Position numbers and translations under genes: made by a program
Part shown: positions 1-7,690 of the stretch, piece after piece
Layout of the letters: each line of letters begins with the position of its first letter
Position numbering within the stretch: the stretch's first letter is position 1
The notes under the pieces: model-generated
The model's input: only the letters and a program-made list of their open reading frames with translations
The model's database searches: none
Told to the model about the DNA's origin: nothing
Assembly (NCBI GenBank): GCA_016839955.1
Contig: JAEOTI010000149.1
Location: 1 to 33,327, forward strand
Length of the DNA: 33,327 bases
Reading direction: 5' to 3'
Source of the DNA: Candidatus Hodarchaeota archaeon
GTDB taxonomy: Archaea; Asgardarchaeota; Heimdallarchaeia; Hodarchaeales; YT1-057

Positions 1-375
1 AATGAGTTTTTGAGTGTGCCAATGTAATGTAGATGGGGGTATTTTCAAAATAATACTTAGATCCTTAAGACATAAATTCTGAGTTTCCGGGAATTGACTT
101 AAAGACATTAAGATTGCTCTTGGAATTTTTTTTCTAAGGTTTGTTGTTAATGCTTTTACTTCTTGTAAATGGTCTACCCATGAAGAATCAAAAAACAATT
201 TATTTCGACGATGCCGAATGAAGACAATTCGATTTTTCTGTTCCAAAAGATTTAGATGATAAACCACTACCCCAATTTGTCTTCCTAATTCAGTGGCAAT
301 TCCTCTTAAATGAATTCCAGGGTGATTCTGAATAATTCGAAATATTTCTTCTGCTGTATCCCCGGGTTCAAGCAA
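1..375 (-). CDS. Tandem winged-helix DNA-binding protein, truncated at the left edge
   Basis: I translated this partial frame by hand: 125 codons from a TTG (complement of 373-375) to the window edge without a stop. Residues about 8-58 look like a winged helix: a helical stretch (EEIFRIIQNHPGIHLRGIA), a recognition-helix-like VVVYHLNLLEQ, and a basic wing (RIVFIRHRRNK). A second wHTH appears to begin near residue 85 (ILMSLSQFPETQNLCLKDL, then STLHWHTQKL). Tandem wHTH regulators of this kind are common in archaea. The TTG directly abuts the TGA of the upstream membrane-protein gene, and a GAGGA SD-like motif lies about 8 nt before it, so translation is probably coupled. Both genes lie in one frame, so a membrane-tethered regulator broken by a single stop is an alternative. 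The DNA target is unknown, and the C-terminus is off the window. Confidence 0.6.
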   Translation of the reverse strand, partial: MLEPGDTAEEIFRIIQNHPGIHLRGIATELGRQIGVVVYHLNLLEQKNRIVFIRHRRNKLFFDSSWVDHLQEVKALTTNLRKKIPRAILMSLSQFPETQNLCLKDLSIILKIPPSTLHWHTQKLI

Positions 376-684
376 TCAAGAATCCTCAATTTGTGAATCA
401 GTTTTAGTCTGGAATAAATCATCATCAAAATCAAATTGAGTTTTCTCCGGAAATAAAATGATTGCTAAAATTAATATTATCATTAAAAAGCCAAAAAATA
501 TTGCAATTATGCTAAGACCCTCAATCTCACTAAGGATCATTTGAATGGCACATGAACACAATATTAATGTTAAGAAAAGATAGTTGCGCTTTTCATATCG
601 GAAGTACAATCTTAAGAAAATTAAACTAATCAATAAAAGAAGGAATCCATTTATTACAATAAGTCCCTCTTCTATTCCGTCCAT
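376..684 (-). CDS. Small three-helix membrane protein, hypothetical
   Basis: No family recognised. The 102-aa product begins MDGIEEG and has three hydrophobic helices, at about residues 8-27, 35-52 and 57-78. An acidic hydrophilic tail follows (DFDDDLF onward). The positive cluster RYEKR after helix 1 suggests that this loop and the C-terminal tail face the cytoplasm. I prefer the ATG at 684; a TTG at 696 adds four residues, and neither has a convincing SD. A TATA-like TTTAAA lies near 720-730 on this strand, so the mRNA may be nearly leaderless. The stop codon TGA (376-378) is immediately followed in the same frame by the wHTH gene, suggesting a shared transcript and possibly a one-component membrane sensor/regulator pair. 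Confidence 0.5.
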   Translation of the reverse strand: MDGIEEGLIVINGFLLLLISLIFLRLYFRYEKRNYLFLTLILCSCAIQMILSEIEGLSIIAIFFGFLMIILILAIILFPEKTQFDFDDDLFQTKTDSQIEDS

Positions 685-858
685 TTCGAATGACAATGTG
701 GTTCAAGTTAGAAAGATTGAATTTAAATTAAAGCAATATGGTACGAATATTGATTTTGGTTCACAAAATTAATAGACAAATCATATAGATTTCGACTTTA
801 ACTAAATAAGCAATTCAAGTTTACATCTCGAAAAATTAAATTTAGAGGAGTCTAGCTA

Positions 859-1431
859 TTGAGTGTCCCCCTTTATAAAATAACTCTGCTTGGAGACGGG
901 GCTGTTGGAAAAACAGCCCTTCGAAACCGATTTATGGGTAAGGATTTCGCTTCGGATTATTTAATGACAATTGGAGCTGATTTTGCAACAAGAGTTGTCG
1001 AGATTAGTGATACTGAAAAAATCAAGTTCCAAATCTGGGATCTTGCTGGGCAACCTAGATTTACTGCTGTTCGAGAAATGTATTATCGGGGATCAACCGG
1101 AGGATTGCTTGTTTTTGATGTGACTCGTGTCCCAACATTTGAAAATACACCCAGTTGGGTCACAGAGCTTTGGAAGAATAATGGAAAGGGCAAAGTCCCA
1201 ATTATTTTAATTGGTAATAAAATTGATCTACGTGGAGGTGTTCCTAACTCCTTAGAACCTACTCATGGTCAAGCTTTAGGGAAGGAGTTATCAAAAATTA
1301 CGTCCAACTCCGGCTTTCAAGTCACCTATCTTGAAACCTCCGCTAAAACTGGAAAAAACGTCGACCTTGCATTTAACTTCCTTGCTGAGAATATTATGAA
1401 GTGGATTCAATTCCGAAGGGGAAAAAAATAA
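859..1431 (+). CDS. Rab/Ras-family small GTPase
   Basis: A GTP-binding switch protein of the Rab/Ras superfamily, a class expanded in Asgard archaea. All five G motifs are visible in the 190-aa product. G1 is GDGAVGKT (12-19), the switch I Thr is in MTIG (36-39), and G3 is WDLAGQP (60-66) with Gln65 at the Ras Gln61 position. G4 is NKID (120-123) and G5 is TSAK (160-163). G3 reads DLAGQ instead of the eukaryotic DTAGQ. The C-terminus ends in RRGKK with no CaaX or double-cysteine prenylation signal, so any membrane contact is not by a eukaryotic-type lipid anchor. The TTG start at 859 has a strong SD, AGAGGAG, at 844-850. Partners cannot be read from sequence; three TPR proteins follow immediately. 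Confidence 0.93.
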   Translation: MSVPLYKITLLGDGAVGKTALRNRFMGKDFASDYLMTIGADFATRVVEISDTEKIKFQIWDLAGQPRFTAVREMYYRGSTGGLLVFDVTRVPTFENTPSWVTELWKNNGKGKVPIILIGNKIDLRGGVPNSLEPTHGQALGKELSKITSNSGFQVTYLETSAKTGKNVDLAFNFLAENIMKWIQFRRGKK

Positions 1432-1506
1432 GCCTATCATTACTTCATTTCATTTAATCTTGACTTCCATTTTGAAGAACTAAGATACTGAGTTTGAGCT
1501 TCCGCA

Positions 1507-2907
1507 ATGACCCTTCACATGAATAATTCATCAAAAAAACAGTTTAGTAAAGTCCAAGAGCTTATTAATCTTGGAAGATTTGCTGAAGCTGAAGAAATTC
1601 TTCTAGAACTTATGAAAAGAGAGTTAACTGAAAATCCTACCGATTCTTTTGAAATTGACCTTTTAAACGAATTTGGGAAGTTAAAATTCAGATTAGGTGA
1701 CTCTGAAACTGCAATTCAGTCTCTACAACAGGGTTTAGAATTGTCAGAAAAACTAAATTACCTACCAGGAAAGGCCTATGCTTTAAATTATCTAGGTGCA
1801 GTTTCATGGAGTAAAGGAAAGTTAACAGAATCCTTAAAGCAACATGAAAAATCCTTAGATATTCGAAAACAACTTAACGATTTAGTAGGAGTGAGCTTTT
1901 CGCTTCATAACATTGCTTTGGTTCATTTTAATCTAGGAGATTCTAAGAAAGCACTTAAATTATTTGATGAAGCCTTAGAGATTGAAAAAACCTTAGATGA
2001 TCAAATAAGTCTTGTGATAACCTTACATAATATTGGAGATGTGCACTTACGATCAGGAAACCTAGTAAAAGCAAAAACTTTTGAAGAAAAAGCATACCAA
2101 CTTGCTAAAGAAATCAATAATCAAAACGGCATTTTCCTTGCAAATTACAGTCTTGCACTAATTGCTTGGGCTAGGAGGGATATAAATGAAGCAGAGACGA
2201 AGTTTAATGAAAGTATTAAATTAAGCAAAGAGTTACGTCGTAAAGGTACCCCTGTTGCGCAAATCTATCATGATTACTCTCAATTTCTTTCAGAAAGGCG
2301 AAAATTTGAACAGTCTAAAGACTATATAAGAAAAATTCAAGATATTGCAGAAAACACAAAATCGGAGAGAAATTGGTTCTATTTTGAATACTGTAATGGT
2401 GTTTTAGCAAAGATATTGGGTAATACATCAACAGCAAAAAACCATTTTGTGAAATGTCTAGAAATATCTCAAAAAACACAACTTTTCGAACATGAGCTTA
2501 AATCTTTGCTCCAATTGGCTGAAAATTGTTTATCATTTTATTTATTATCCCAAGAAGATGATTACTTAGATGAAACAATGAAACATTTAGCAAATGCATG
2601 GGAAGGAGCACGAAAACAGAGATATTTTAGCTTTTTAGTACAAGTTGGAATCCTGCGAAGTATGATCGATAAAGCAAGGATTGATTATGATAAAGCAGAA
2701 GCAGAACTGACACAAGTTTTAATTACATGTGAAGAACGAGACTTACCTCGATATCATGCTAGAGCTCAAGCACAACTTGATCAAATTTATAAATTGAAAG
2801 AACGTGCAAAAAAGATGATAAAACAACCATCACAGCATGAACAAATTGAAGAAGTACGAGATTATATTGAACGGTTCTCAGATATTTTGAAAACGTTCAA
2901 AACATAA
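1507..2907 (+). CDS. TPR-repeat protein (466 aa)
   Basis: A helical-repeat scaffold made of consecutive tetratricopeptide repeats. Repeat units are visible from about residue 15, with signature segments such as ALNYLGAVSWSKGKLTESLK, SLHNIALVHFNLGDSKKALK and TLHNIGDVHLRSGNLVKAKT. Units in the middle third are more degenerate. There is no signal peptide or membrane segment, so it is presumably cytoplasmic. The C-terminal tail (about 430-466) is a charged helix (EQIEEVRDYIERFSDILK) that resembles the ends of the two neighbouring TPR proteins. It starts at ATG 1507, 75 bp after the GTPase gene on the same strand, so co-transcription is possible. Such proteins usually bind other proteins; no enzymatic domain is visible. 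Confidence 0.88.
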   Translation: MTLHMNNSSKKQFSKVQELINLGRFAEAEEILLELMKRELTENPTDSFEIDLLNEFGKLKFRLGDSETAIQSLQQGLELSEKLNYLPGKAYALNYLGAVSWSKGKLTESLKQHEKSLDIRKQLNDLVGVSFSLHNIALVHFNLGDSKKALKLFDEALEIEKTLDDQISLVITLHNIGDVHLRSGNLVKAKTFEEKAYQLAKEINNQNGIFLANYSLALIAWARRDINEAETKFNESIKLSKELRRKGTPVAQIYHDYSQFLSERRKFEQSKDYIRKIQDIAENTKSERNWFYFEYCNGVLAKILGNTSTAKNHFVKCLEISQKTQLFEHELKSLLQLAENCLSFYLLSQEDDYLDETMKHLANAWEGARKQRYFSFLVQVGILRSMIDKARIDYDKAEAELTQVLITCEERDLPRYHARAQAQLDQIYKLKERAKKMIKQPSQHEQIEEVRDYIERFSDILKTFKT

Positions 2908-3011
2908 ATTTTAAAGAAAAAAATTAACCTAATGACGTTCTTGGTATTTGATCAAGCTTTATTTCTATTATCTGGTAATAACATACAGCTTTGCATATAT
3001 TATATTTAGGT

Positions 3012-4514
3012 TCATTTGTTTATTGATAATCGTTGTTTTTGAATGTATGATAAGACCTCTCGAAGTTGATCCTGTTCATATGATTTGGGAGACCTCTTTT
3101 GAAATTGCTGGAGTCTTTTAATTTGTTTCTGAAGTTTTTCCGTTTCTTTCAGCGCATATAGAGATAATCTCTTCAGTCCTAATTTTGCTGCTTGCTCTTT
3201 TGCTTGATGATAACAATCTGCTGCTTTCGTTAAGTCAAATGTGGTTTGATAAAATAATCCACGAATTATTGTCGATTCTATATACATTCCATTTAGATGC
3301 TTCATTTTACATAATTCTTCTAGTTCTAAGAGGAGAGTTTCAGTCTGTTTTAATAGCTCTTCTTTCTCATCAAATAAGTAAGATTGAATTAAAATTTGGA
3401 TCAATAAGCGCATTGAGTCGATTTGAAGTCCGAAATGAGGTATTGATTCCGCTTGAGATTTAGCCTTCTCAGCTAATCTTAAGGCAGCAGCATTTTCGTG
3501 CTCTTTTTGTTTTAATAACGCATTTAACAGATTGTATTGAATTTCAACATTTGGATTCATTGTTTCTTTACTAAGATTAGCTAATCGATTTATCTGAATA
3601 GAAGCTTTTCCAAGTTCATCTTGTATTAAAAATAATGTTCCTAATAGATATCGAGATTCTGCTACTTCTTGGGGATTTCCAATTTGTTTTCTTAAATTTA
3701 TGCTTCGTTGAAGAGATTTTTCTGCATCAATATGTTTCCCTTGTTGCCAATAAACTTCTCCTAAGTTATTAAGTAGATTAGCAATGTGTTTAGGATTATT
3801 GAGTTTTTCAAATAAATCTAAACTCTCTAAATAATACATTTCAGACTGATAAATCTCCCCCCGCTGTAAATTTATTTCTCCAAGATTATTTAGGACTATG
3901 GCGGTATATTGTGGATTTTCAAGTTGTTTTAATAATTCAAAACTTTCTAAATAATTCTTCTCAGCTCGATCATACTCTCCTAGTTGAAAATACACATTTC
4001 CAAGGTTGATCAAAGAACTTGCAATATCTTGAGAGTCTCCAATCTTTAATTTTATAGAATGACTCCGCTTGTGGTATTCTTCAGATAATTTTAGCTCTCC
4101 CAAACGAAAATAGACGTTACCAAGATTATTCAAAGAAAAAGCTAATTCTCTAGGGTCATTCAATATTTCTTTTAAAGCAAGACTTTGCGTATACCAATAT
4201 TCAGCTTGTTCTAAGTCTCCTCGATTGTCAGAAATAGCTCCGAAGTTAGCATAGGCTTCTCCTTGGCCTTGAATGTTCATTGGTTCCTCTTTAGCTAATT
4301 TTAATGCCTCTTTAGAATATGTTTCTGCTTTTTTTAAATCCCCAATTCGCCAATAACATCTACTCTGTTCATTATAACATATTATTCGTTCATGACGCTG
4401 ATTATCCTGGATTCCATTACTGATTTGATCTAATAAACTTAAAGCTTCTTTAAATCTACCTATTTTTCGTAAATTCTTAGCTTCTTCAAACAAGTGACTA
4501 ATTTCAGTCGTCAA
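3012..4514 (-). CDS. TPR-repeat protein (500 aa)
   Basis: A long tetratricopeptide scaffold with about seven regular kinesin-light-chain-like units in the first 300 residues. Examples are ANFGAISDNRGDLEQAEYWY, LNNLGNVYFRLGELKLSEEY, LINLGNVYFQLGEYDRAEKN and LNNLGEVYWQQGKHIDAEKS. The C-terminal 200 residues are a more irregular helical region. The opening (LFEEAKNLRKIGRFKEALSL) and the end (RSPKSYEQDQLREVLSYIQK) match the divergent neighbour at 4632, so the two are paralogues. The start is TTG at 4514, with an AAGGAAAG SD-like sequence just upstream. It converges with the 1507-2907 TPR gene and shares a 117-bp divergent intergenic region with the next one. The units are near-identical in spacing, as expected for recent internal duplication. 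Confidence 0.88.
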   Translation of the reverse strand: MTTEISHLFEEAKNLRKIGRFKEALSLLDQISNGIQDNQRHERIICYNEQSRCYWRIGDLKKAETYSKEALKLAKEEPMNIQGQGEAYANFGAISDNRGDLEQAEYWYTQSLALKEILNDPRELAFSLNNLGNVYFRLGELKLSEEYHKRSHSIKLKIGDSQDIASSLINLGNVYFQLGEYDRAEKNYLESFELLKQLENPQYTAIVLNNLGEINLQRGEIYQSEMYYLESLDLFEKLNNPKHIANLLNNLGEVYWQQGKHIDAEKSLQRSINLRKQIGNPQEVAESRYLLGTLFLIQDELGKASIQINRLANLSKETMNPNVEIQYNLLNALLKQKEHENAAALRLAEKAKSQAESIPHFGLQIDSMRLLIQILIQSYLFDEKEELLKQTETLLLELEELCKMKHLNGMYIESTIIRGLFYQTTFDLTKAADCYHQAKEQAAKLGLKRLSLYALKETEKLQKQIKRLQQFQKRSPKSYEQDQLREVLSYIQKQRLSINK

Positions 4515-4631
4515 GGTAATTCTTTCCTTGAAAAAAAGGATTGGCAGAATTAATAATTTAAGATTGTATTAAGAGATGGGAGTTATCATGTTTAGAAAAC
4601 CCTTTCAAGAATATTAATTGTTTTTTACAAT

Positions 4632-5888
4632 ATGCCAGTTCCAATACTAATTGAAAAAGCAAGAAATCTCAGGATGAAAGGAGAATTTTATGAAGCTCTA
4701 GAGGTTCTAGATTCTTACAGAAATACTCTGGAATCCCATCAACGCTCTGAGATAATCCAGTGTCTCAATGAAGAAAGCCAGTGTTTATTTCGAAGTGGTA
4801 AAAACGTTAAGGCGGAAGAAAAGTCTCAAAAAGCCCTAAAACTTGCAGAAAAGATACCGATAGATAAAAAGGGTATAGCTGATGCATTTAATAATTTAGG
4901 AAGTATTTATTGTAATAAAGGTGAATTAGATAAAGGCGATGAATTCTACAAAAAAAGTTTAATCCTAAGAGAAGAGATTGGGGACCAAATAGATATTGCT
5001 GCTTCTTTAAATAACATTGGTACTCTTTATACACTTAGAGGGGAATTAGGGCACGCAGAAGAATATTATCTAAGGTGTCTCACATTAAAAGAGACAATTA
5101 ACGTTTCAGATTGGAGTATAGCGACGACTTTAAACAATTTAGGCATAGTTCTGTGGAAGAAAGGAAATTTAACAAAAGCACAGTCGAGTTTTCACCGCTG
5201 TATTGACCTTTATGAAAAAGCGGGGGGAAATCCTCAGAGTCTAGCAGAAGCCTATTACAACTTGGTGCATGTTCTTTTGTTACAAGATGCATTAGAAGAA
5301 GCGATGATTCAAGTAGAAAAGCTGCTAAATCTATCACGTATCAATTTATCGGATATAGTGGCAAAAGCGTGTATTGCAGCAGGCTTGCTCGAATTAAAAC
5401 GATGTAATTTACAATTAGCTTTAGATTATGGAGAAAAAGCAATTCCATTAGCAGCGAGTATACCACTTTTTACAATAGCCATTGAAGCGATGTACCTTGT
5501 GGCCCAGGCTCTACTTCAACTTTACATTCTCACTAAACATCATTCTCATCGTGCTCATCTGGAAGCAGTTCTGATCGAAGTTGAAGAATTAAGTAAACGT
5601 GAAAAACTGCATGCAACATATGCTGAGATCTTGCTTATACGAGGATTCCTTGAAAGATCCCTTTTCAACTTTGAAAAAGCAATAACTTATTTTGAAAATG
5701 CTAAATCTGAATCCGATGAATATGGGCTTCAACCTTTGGTTGAAAGAGCTAATAGGGAGTTAAAATTACTTCATGAACAGAAATCTATGTTAAATCGATT
5801 CCAAGAAATCTCTCCGAATGCCTACGAAATAATTCAGCTTCAAGAGTTGGTTACATACTTTCAAGCGAATCAACAACGGCTTTATTAA
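4632..5888 (+). CDS. TPR-repeat protein (418 aa), paralogue of the divergent neighbour
   Basis: A tetratricopeptide scaffold. The first 200 residues hold about five clear units (AFNNLGSIYCNKGELDKGDE, LNNIGTLYTLRGELGHAEEY, LNNLGIVLWKKGNLTKAQSS). Less regular helices follow, which match the C-terminal half of the 3012-4514 protein. Shared landmarks are the opening LIEKARNLRMKGEFYEALEV, the segment SEIIQCLNEESQCLFRSGKN, and the end ISPNAYEIIQLQELVTYFQ. It is about 80 residues shorter than its paralogue because it has fewer N-terminal units. ATG 4632 lacks an SD; an AT-rich AGAATATTAATTG about 26 bp upstream could be the TATA element of a leaderless message. No catalytic or membrane segment is seen. 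Confidence 0.86.
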   Translation: MPVPILIEKARNLRMKGEFYEALEVLDSYRNTLESHQRSEIIQCLNEESQCLFRSGKNVKAEEKSQKALKLAEKIPIDKKGIADAFNNLGSIYCNKGELDKGDEFYKKSLILREEIGDQIDIAASLNNIGTLYTLRGELGHAEEYYLRCLTLKETINVSDWSIATTLNNLGIVLWKKGNLTKAQSSFHRCIDLYEKAGGNPQSLAEAYYNLVHVLLLQDALEEAMIQVEKLLNLSRINLSDIVAKACIAAGLLELKRCNLQLALDYGEKAIPLAASIPLFTIAIEAMYLVAQALLQLYILTKHHSHRAHLEAVLIEVEELSKREKLHATYAEILLIRGFLERSLFNFEKAITYFENAKSESDEYGLQPLVERANRELKLLHEQKSMLNRFQEISPNAYEIIQLQELVTYFQANQQRLY

Positions 5889-5940
5889 GGATTCGAAGCA
5901 GAAACCTTTTCCACGAAATATCAGGTCCTTCTACCGTCAT

Positions 5941-6825
5941 TTATTCCGCAACGGCATTCTGCTCTTGGATCACGGTATCTCGACCGTGAATCAGGTCTTC
6001 TAGTTTTCCAGCTAGAAAATCCTGCACGATGAGATTCACAATAATTAGTAAATGTTGTTTTAACAACGAATGACCATATTCTAAACTTTCGGTAATCTTT
6101 GCTAAATCTGGGTTATTTAAGATATATTCGTATAATTTCCAGACATTTTTACTCATTTGAATAATATCTTGTGCAAGCCTTTCAAAATCGACTGTTTCTT
6201 CCTTTGAACGCCAATTATAGCGATCATGTGTGGGAGCTCGAATCTTACGGGTAATTCTTGATGCTATTTGGTCATAATGCTGTAATCTTTGGATTATTGG
6301 ATCAGGCGTTTTGTCATGATGGCTTTTTAATCGTTGCAAGAGGGCACCATCTTTTAAGGGAATTTCCTGATAGATTTTTGACGCATGCGTTGTCGTATGC
6401 ACGAAATCATGTAATAATGCGACCATAATTAAATTTTGAATGGATTCTGGAAGATTATGAGGTAGCCCTTTACGAATACGCAACTTCGAAGGTTTCTTGG
6501 ACTTGTTTTGATAAGATTCAATAATCCGACCGGTCTTCCATTTGACTCTTCCGAGTCCTTCATGAGAATAAGGTCCAATTTGATCAATTTGGAGTAATTC
6601 TTGTAATTTTCTATGTAATTTTTCTCTTGATTTACATGTATAGTGTACCTCTAATTTTCCCAAGAAACAGCTTAGGGCATACGGAAACATGGGTTTTCCA
6701 GTATTGATCTTAGAATACCAGCGACGTCGTGGCCTGATAAGCTGCATATTACAACCAGCAACCCTGAATGTTGTCTTCTTCGAGATAATGGGAGCAAGAA
6801 TCTCTCCTTCAAGAATGAGCTGCAA
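5941..6825 (-). CDS. RAMP (Cas5/Cas6-like) domain fused to an HD-type putative nuclease domain
   Basis: A predicted RNA-binding and hydrolase protein of a CRISPR-like effector, 294 aa. Residues 1-100 look like one RAMP-type RRM fold. It has a strand-rich start (MQLILEGEILAP), the segment GKLEVHYT, and a glycine-rich loop IGPYSHEGLGRVKW (83-96), comparable to the G-loop of Cas5/Cas6 proteins. Residues about 125-195 carry an HD-like pattern: LLHD (H139, D140), H143, H147, then HHD (169-171), D175 and YD (D185) in SHHDKTPDPIIQRLQHYD. That order (HD, then HH, then D) resembles the permuted HD domain of Cas10. The remaining 100 residues are helical and unrecognised. I chose TTG 6825 because GGGAGG lies exactly 6 nt upstream; it overlaps the preceding gene by 17 bp. 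An upstream in-frame extension to 6915 runs inside that gene and lacks domain support. Domain calls are by eye. Confidence 0.65.
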   Translation of the reverse strand: MQLILEGEILAPIISKKTTFRVAGCNMQLIRPRRRWYSKINTGKPMFPYALSCFLGKLEVHYTCKSREKLHRKLQELLQIDQIGPYSHEGLGRVKWKTGRIIESYQNKSKKPSKLRIRKGLPHNLPESIQNLIMVALLHDFVHTTTHASKIYQEIPLKDGALLQRLKSHHDKTPDPIIQRLQHYDQIASRITRKIRAPTHDRYNWRSKEETVDFERLAQDIIQMSKNVWKLYEYILNNPDLAKITESLEYGHSLLKQHLLIIVNLIVQDFLAGKLEDLIHGRDTVIQEQNAVAE

Positions 6826-7642
6826 TGTAATCCTCCCAAGCTTGTTGTGCACTAAGGACTTCTTCTTGTAAGGACTCTTCGAGAACAGCTTCATGGACAT
6901 CAAATGTTCCATCATTCTGGTTACAAATAAGATCGTGTTTAGCAGTTTTTGATAATAACGATAGTTTTAGAGTCTTCAGATGCCCATACCCTGCATTATA
7001 TCCCCTACTATACCGGTCCAATTGAACCACGGCATGGATTAATAATCCCAGTTCTTCTAGGGAACATTCTGTGACATCAACTTCATACGTGAAATTTCCT
7101 GAAAAATATCGTTCGCTGAAATCCTGAGCTGTTTTTCTATCGTAGGTCAAACAAATCCGATTTTCAGTAGCGATATGGACATTTTGGATACCTTGAACTT
7201 GTCCTGTCTTGTGTAGAATATTCGCAATAGGATCCGCACACACTGTAATTTTTCCTTCCTTTCGCATACTCCCAAACAGATTATGAACTATACAACTCTC
7301 CCCATTCTCTCCACAAGATCCTAAAAGGTGAAATCCAGAGGGTAATAATGACGTTCCATCCTTAGTAGTCTCTTTGTCTGTTGTATGACATACTTCTAAG
7401 CCAATATCATTACACACTCCCATAACAGCATGTCGAACGGCCCCGCGTAACCCTTTAAGCAGATAAGTTTGTACTTGTGTCTTTTTTTCGGTCTTACCGT
7501 TTTTATACTTGTAAGTGATAGGGGTAAGTCTTAACATATGAGATGTGTTCGAACGGGGTAAGGAACCATTGAGTGGTTTCGCAATCGCACAGGAAACATA
7601 AACTTTGAGTATTTTCTTTGGTTTTTTCTTCTTGTATTGCAT
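6809..7642 (-). CDS. Cas7-like RAMP protein (CRISPR-type backbone subunit homologue)
   Basis: Predicted RNA-binding RAMP superfamily protein, 277 aa. Visible family features are: YLLKGLRGAVRHAV (60-73), matching the basic (L)KGxxR helix after the first strand of Cas7/Csm3/Csf2 proteins; HNLFGSMRKEGKITVCADP (120-138), the LFG-x(n)-G-x-(I/V)-x-x-x-D core; and RGYNAGYGHLKTLKL (213-227), a glycine-rich loop near the end. Cysteines at 77, 85, 110 and 117 flank the insert before the LFG motif and could bind a metal. In CRISPR systems such proteins polymerise along guide RNA. The start is ATG 7642 (or TTG 7645) behind AGAGGAAG. It is the first gene of a two-gene operon with the RAMP-HD gene and is divergent from a wHTH gene 48 bp away. 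The exact subfamily (Csf2-, Csc2- or Csm3-like) is undecided. Confidence 0.68.
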   Translation of the reverse strand: MQYKKKKPKKILKVYVSCAIAKPLNGSLPRSNTSHMLRLTPITYKYKNGKTEKKTQVQTYLLKGLRGAVRHAVMGVCNDIGLEVCHTTDKETTKDGTSLLPSGFHLLGSCGENGESCIVHNLFGSMRKEGKITVCADPIANILHKTGQVQGIQNVHIATENRICLTYDRKTAQDFSERYFSGNFTYEVDVTECSLEELGLLIHAVVQLDRYSRGYNAGYGHLKTLKLSLLSKTAKHDLICNQNDGTFDVHEAVLEESLQEEVLSAQQAWEDYIAAHS

Positions 7643-7674
7643 CAATACTTCCTCTTACATTAGTATACCTGGGA

Positions 7675-7684
7675 GCTTATAAGC
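7675..7684. promoter_or_regulatory. Palindrome in the divergent promoter of the RAMP operon and wHTH gene
   Basis: GCTTATAAGC is a perfect 10-bp palindrome in the 48-bp region between the two divergent genes. Its core, TTATAA, lies 35 bp before the ATG of the Cas7-like gene, about right for the TATA box of an SD-led transcript. A repressor bound here would block the operon. Whether the neighbouring wHTH protein binds it is inference. Confidence 0.45.
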
Positions 7685-7690
7685 ACCTAA

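Noticed and set aside
376..378. TGA read as selenocysteine between the membrane protein and the wHTH gene.
   Set aside because: No SECIS-like structure was noted and neither domain is a selenoprotein type; an SD before the following TTG gives a simpler explanation.
584..772. 62-aa plus-strand ORF.
   Set aside because: It overlaps the membrane-protein gene antisense and its promoter; no SD or recognisable features.
3185..3463. 92-aa plus-strand ORF.
   Set aside because: It is antisense to the 500-aa TPR gene, whose reading frame is clearly coding; Leu-rich composition is typical of a shadow.
6826..6915. N-terminal 30-residue extension of the RAMP-HD protein (start at 6915).
   Set aside because: It lies wholly inside the Cas7-like gene, has no SD, and the RAMP strand pattern begins at TTG 6825, which has GGGAGG at ideal spacing.
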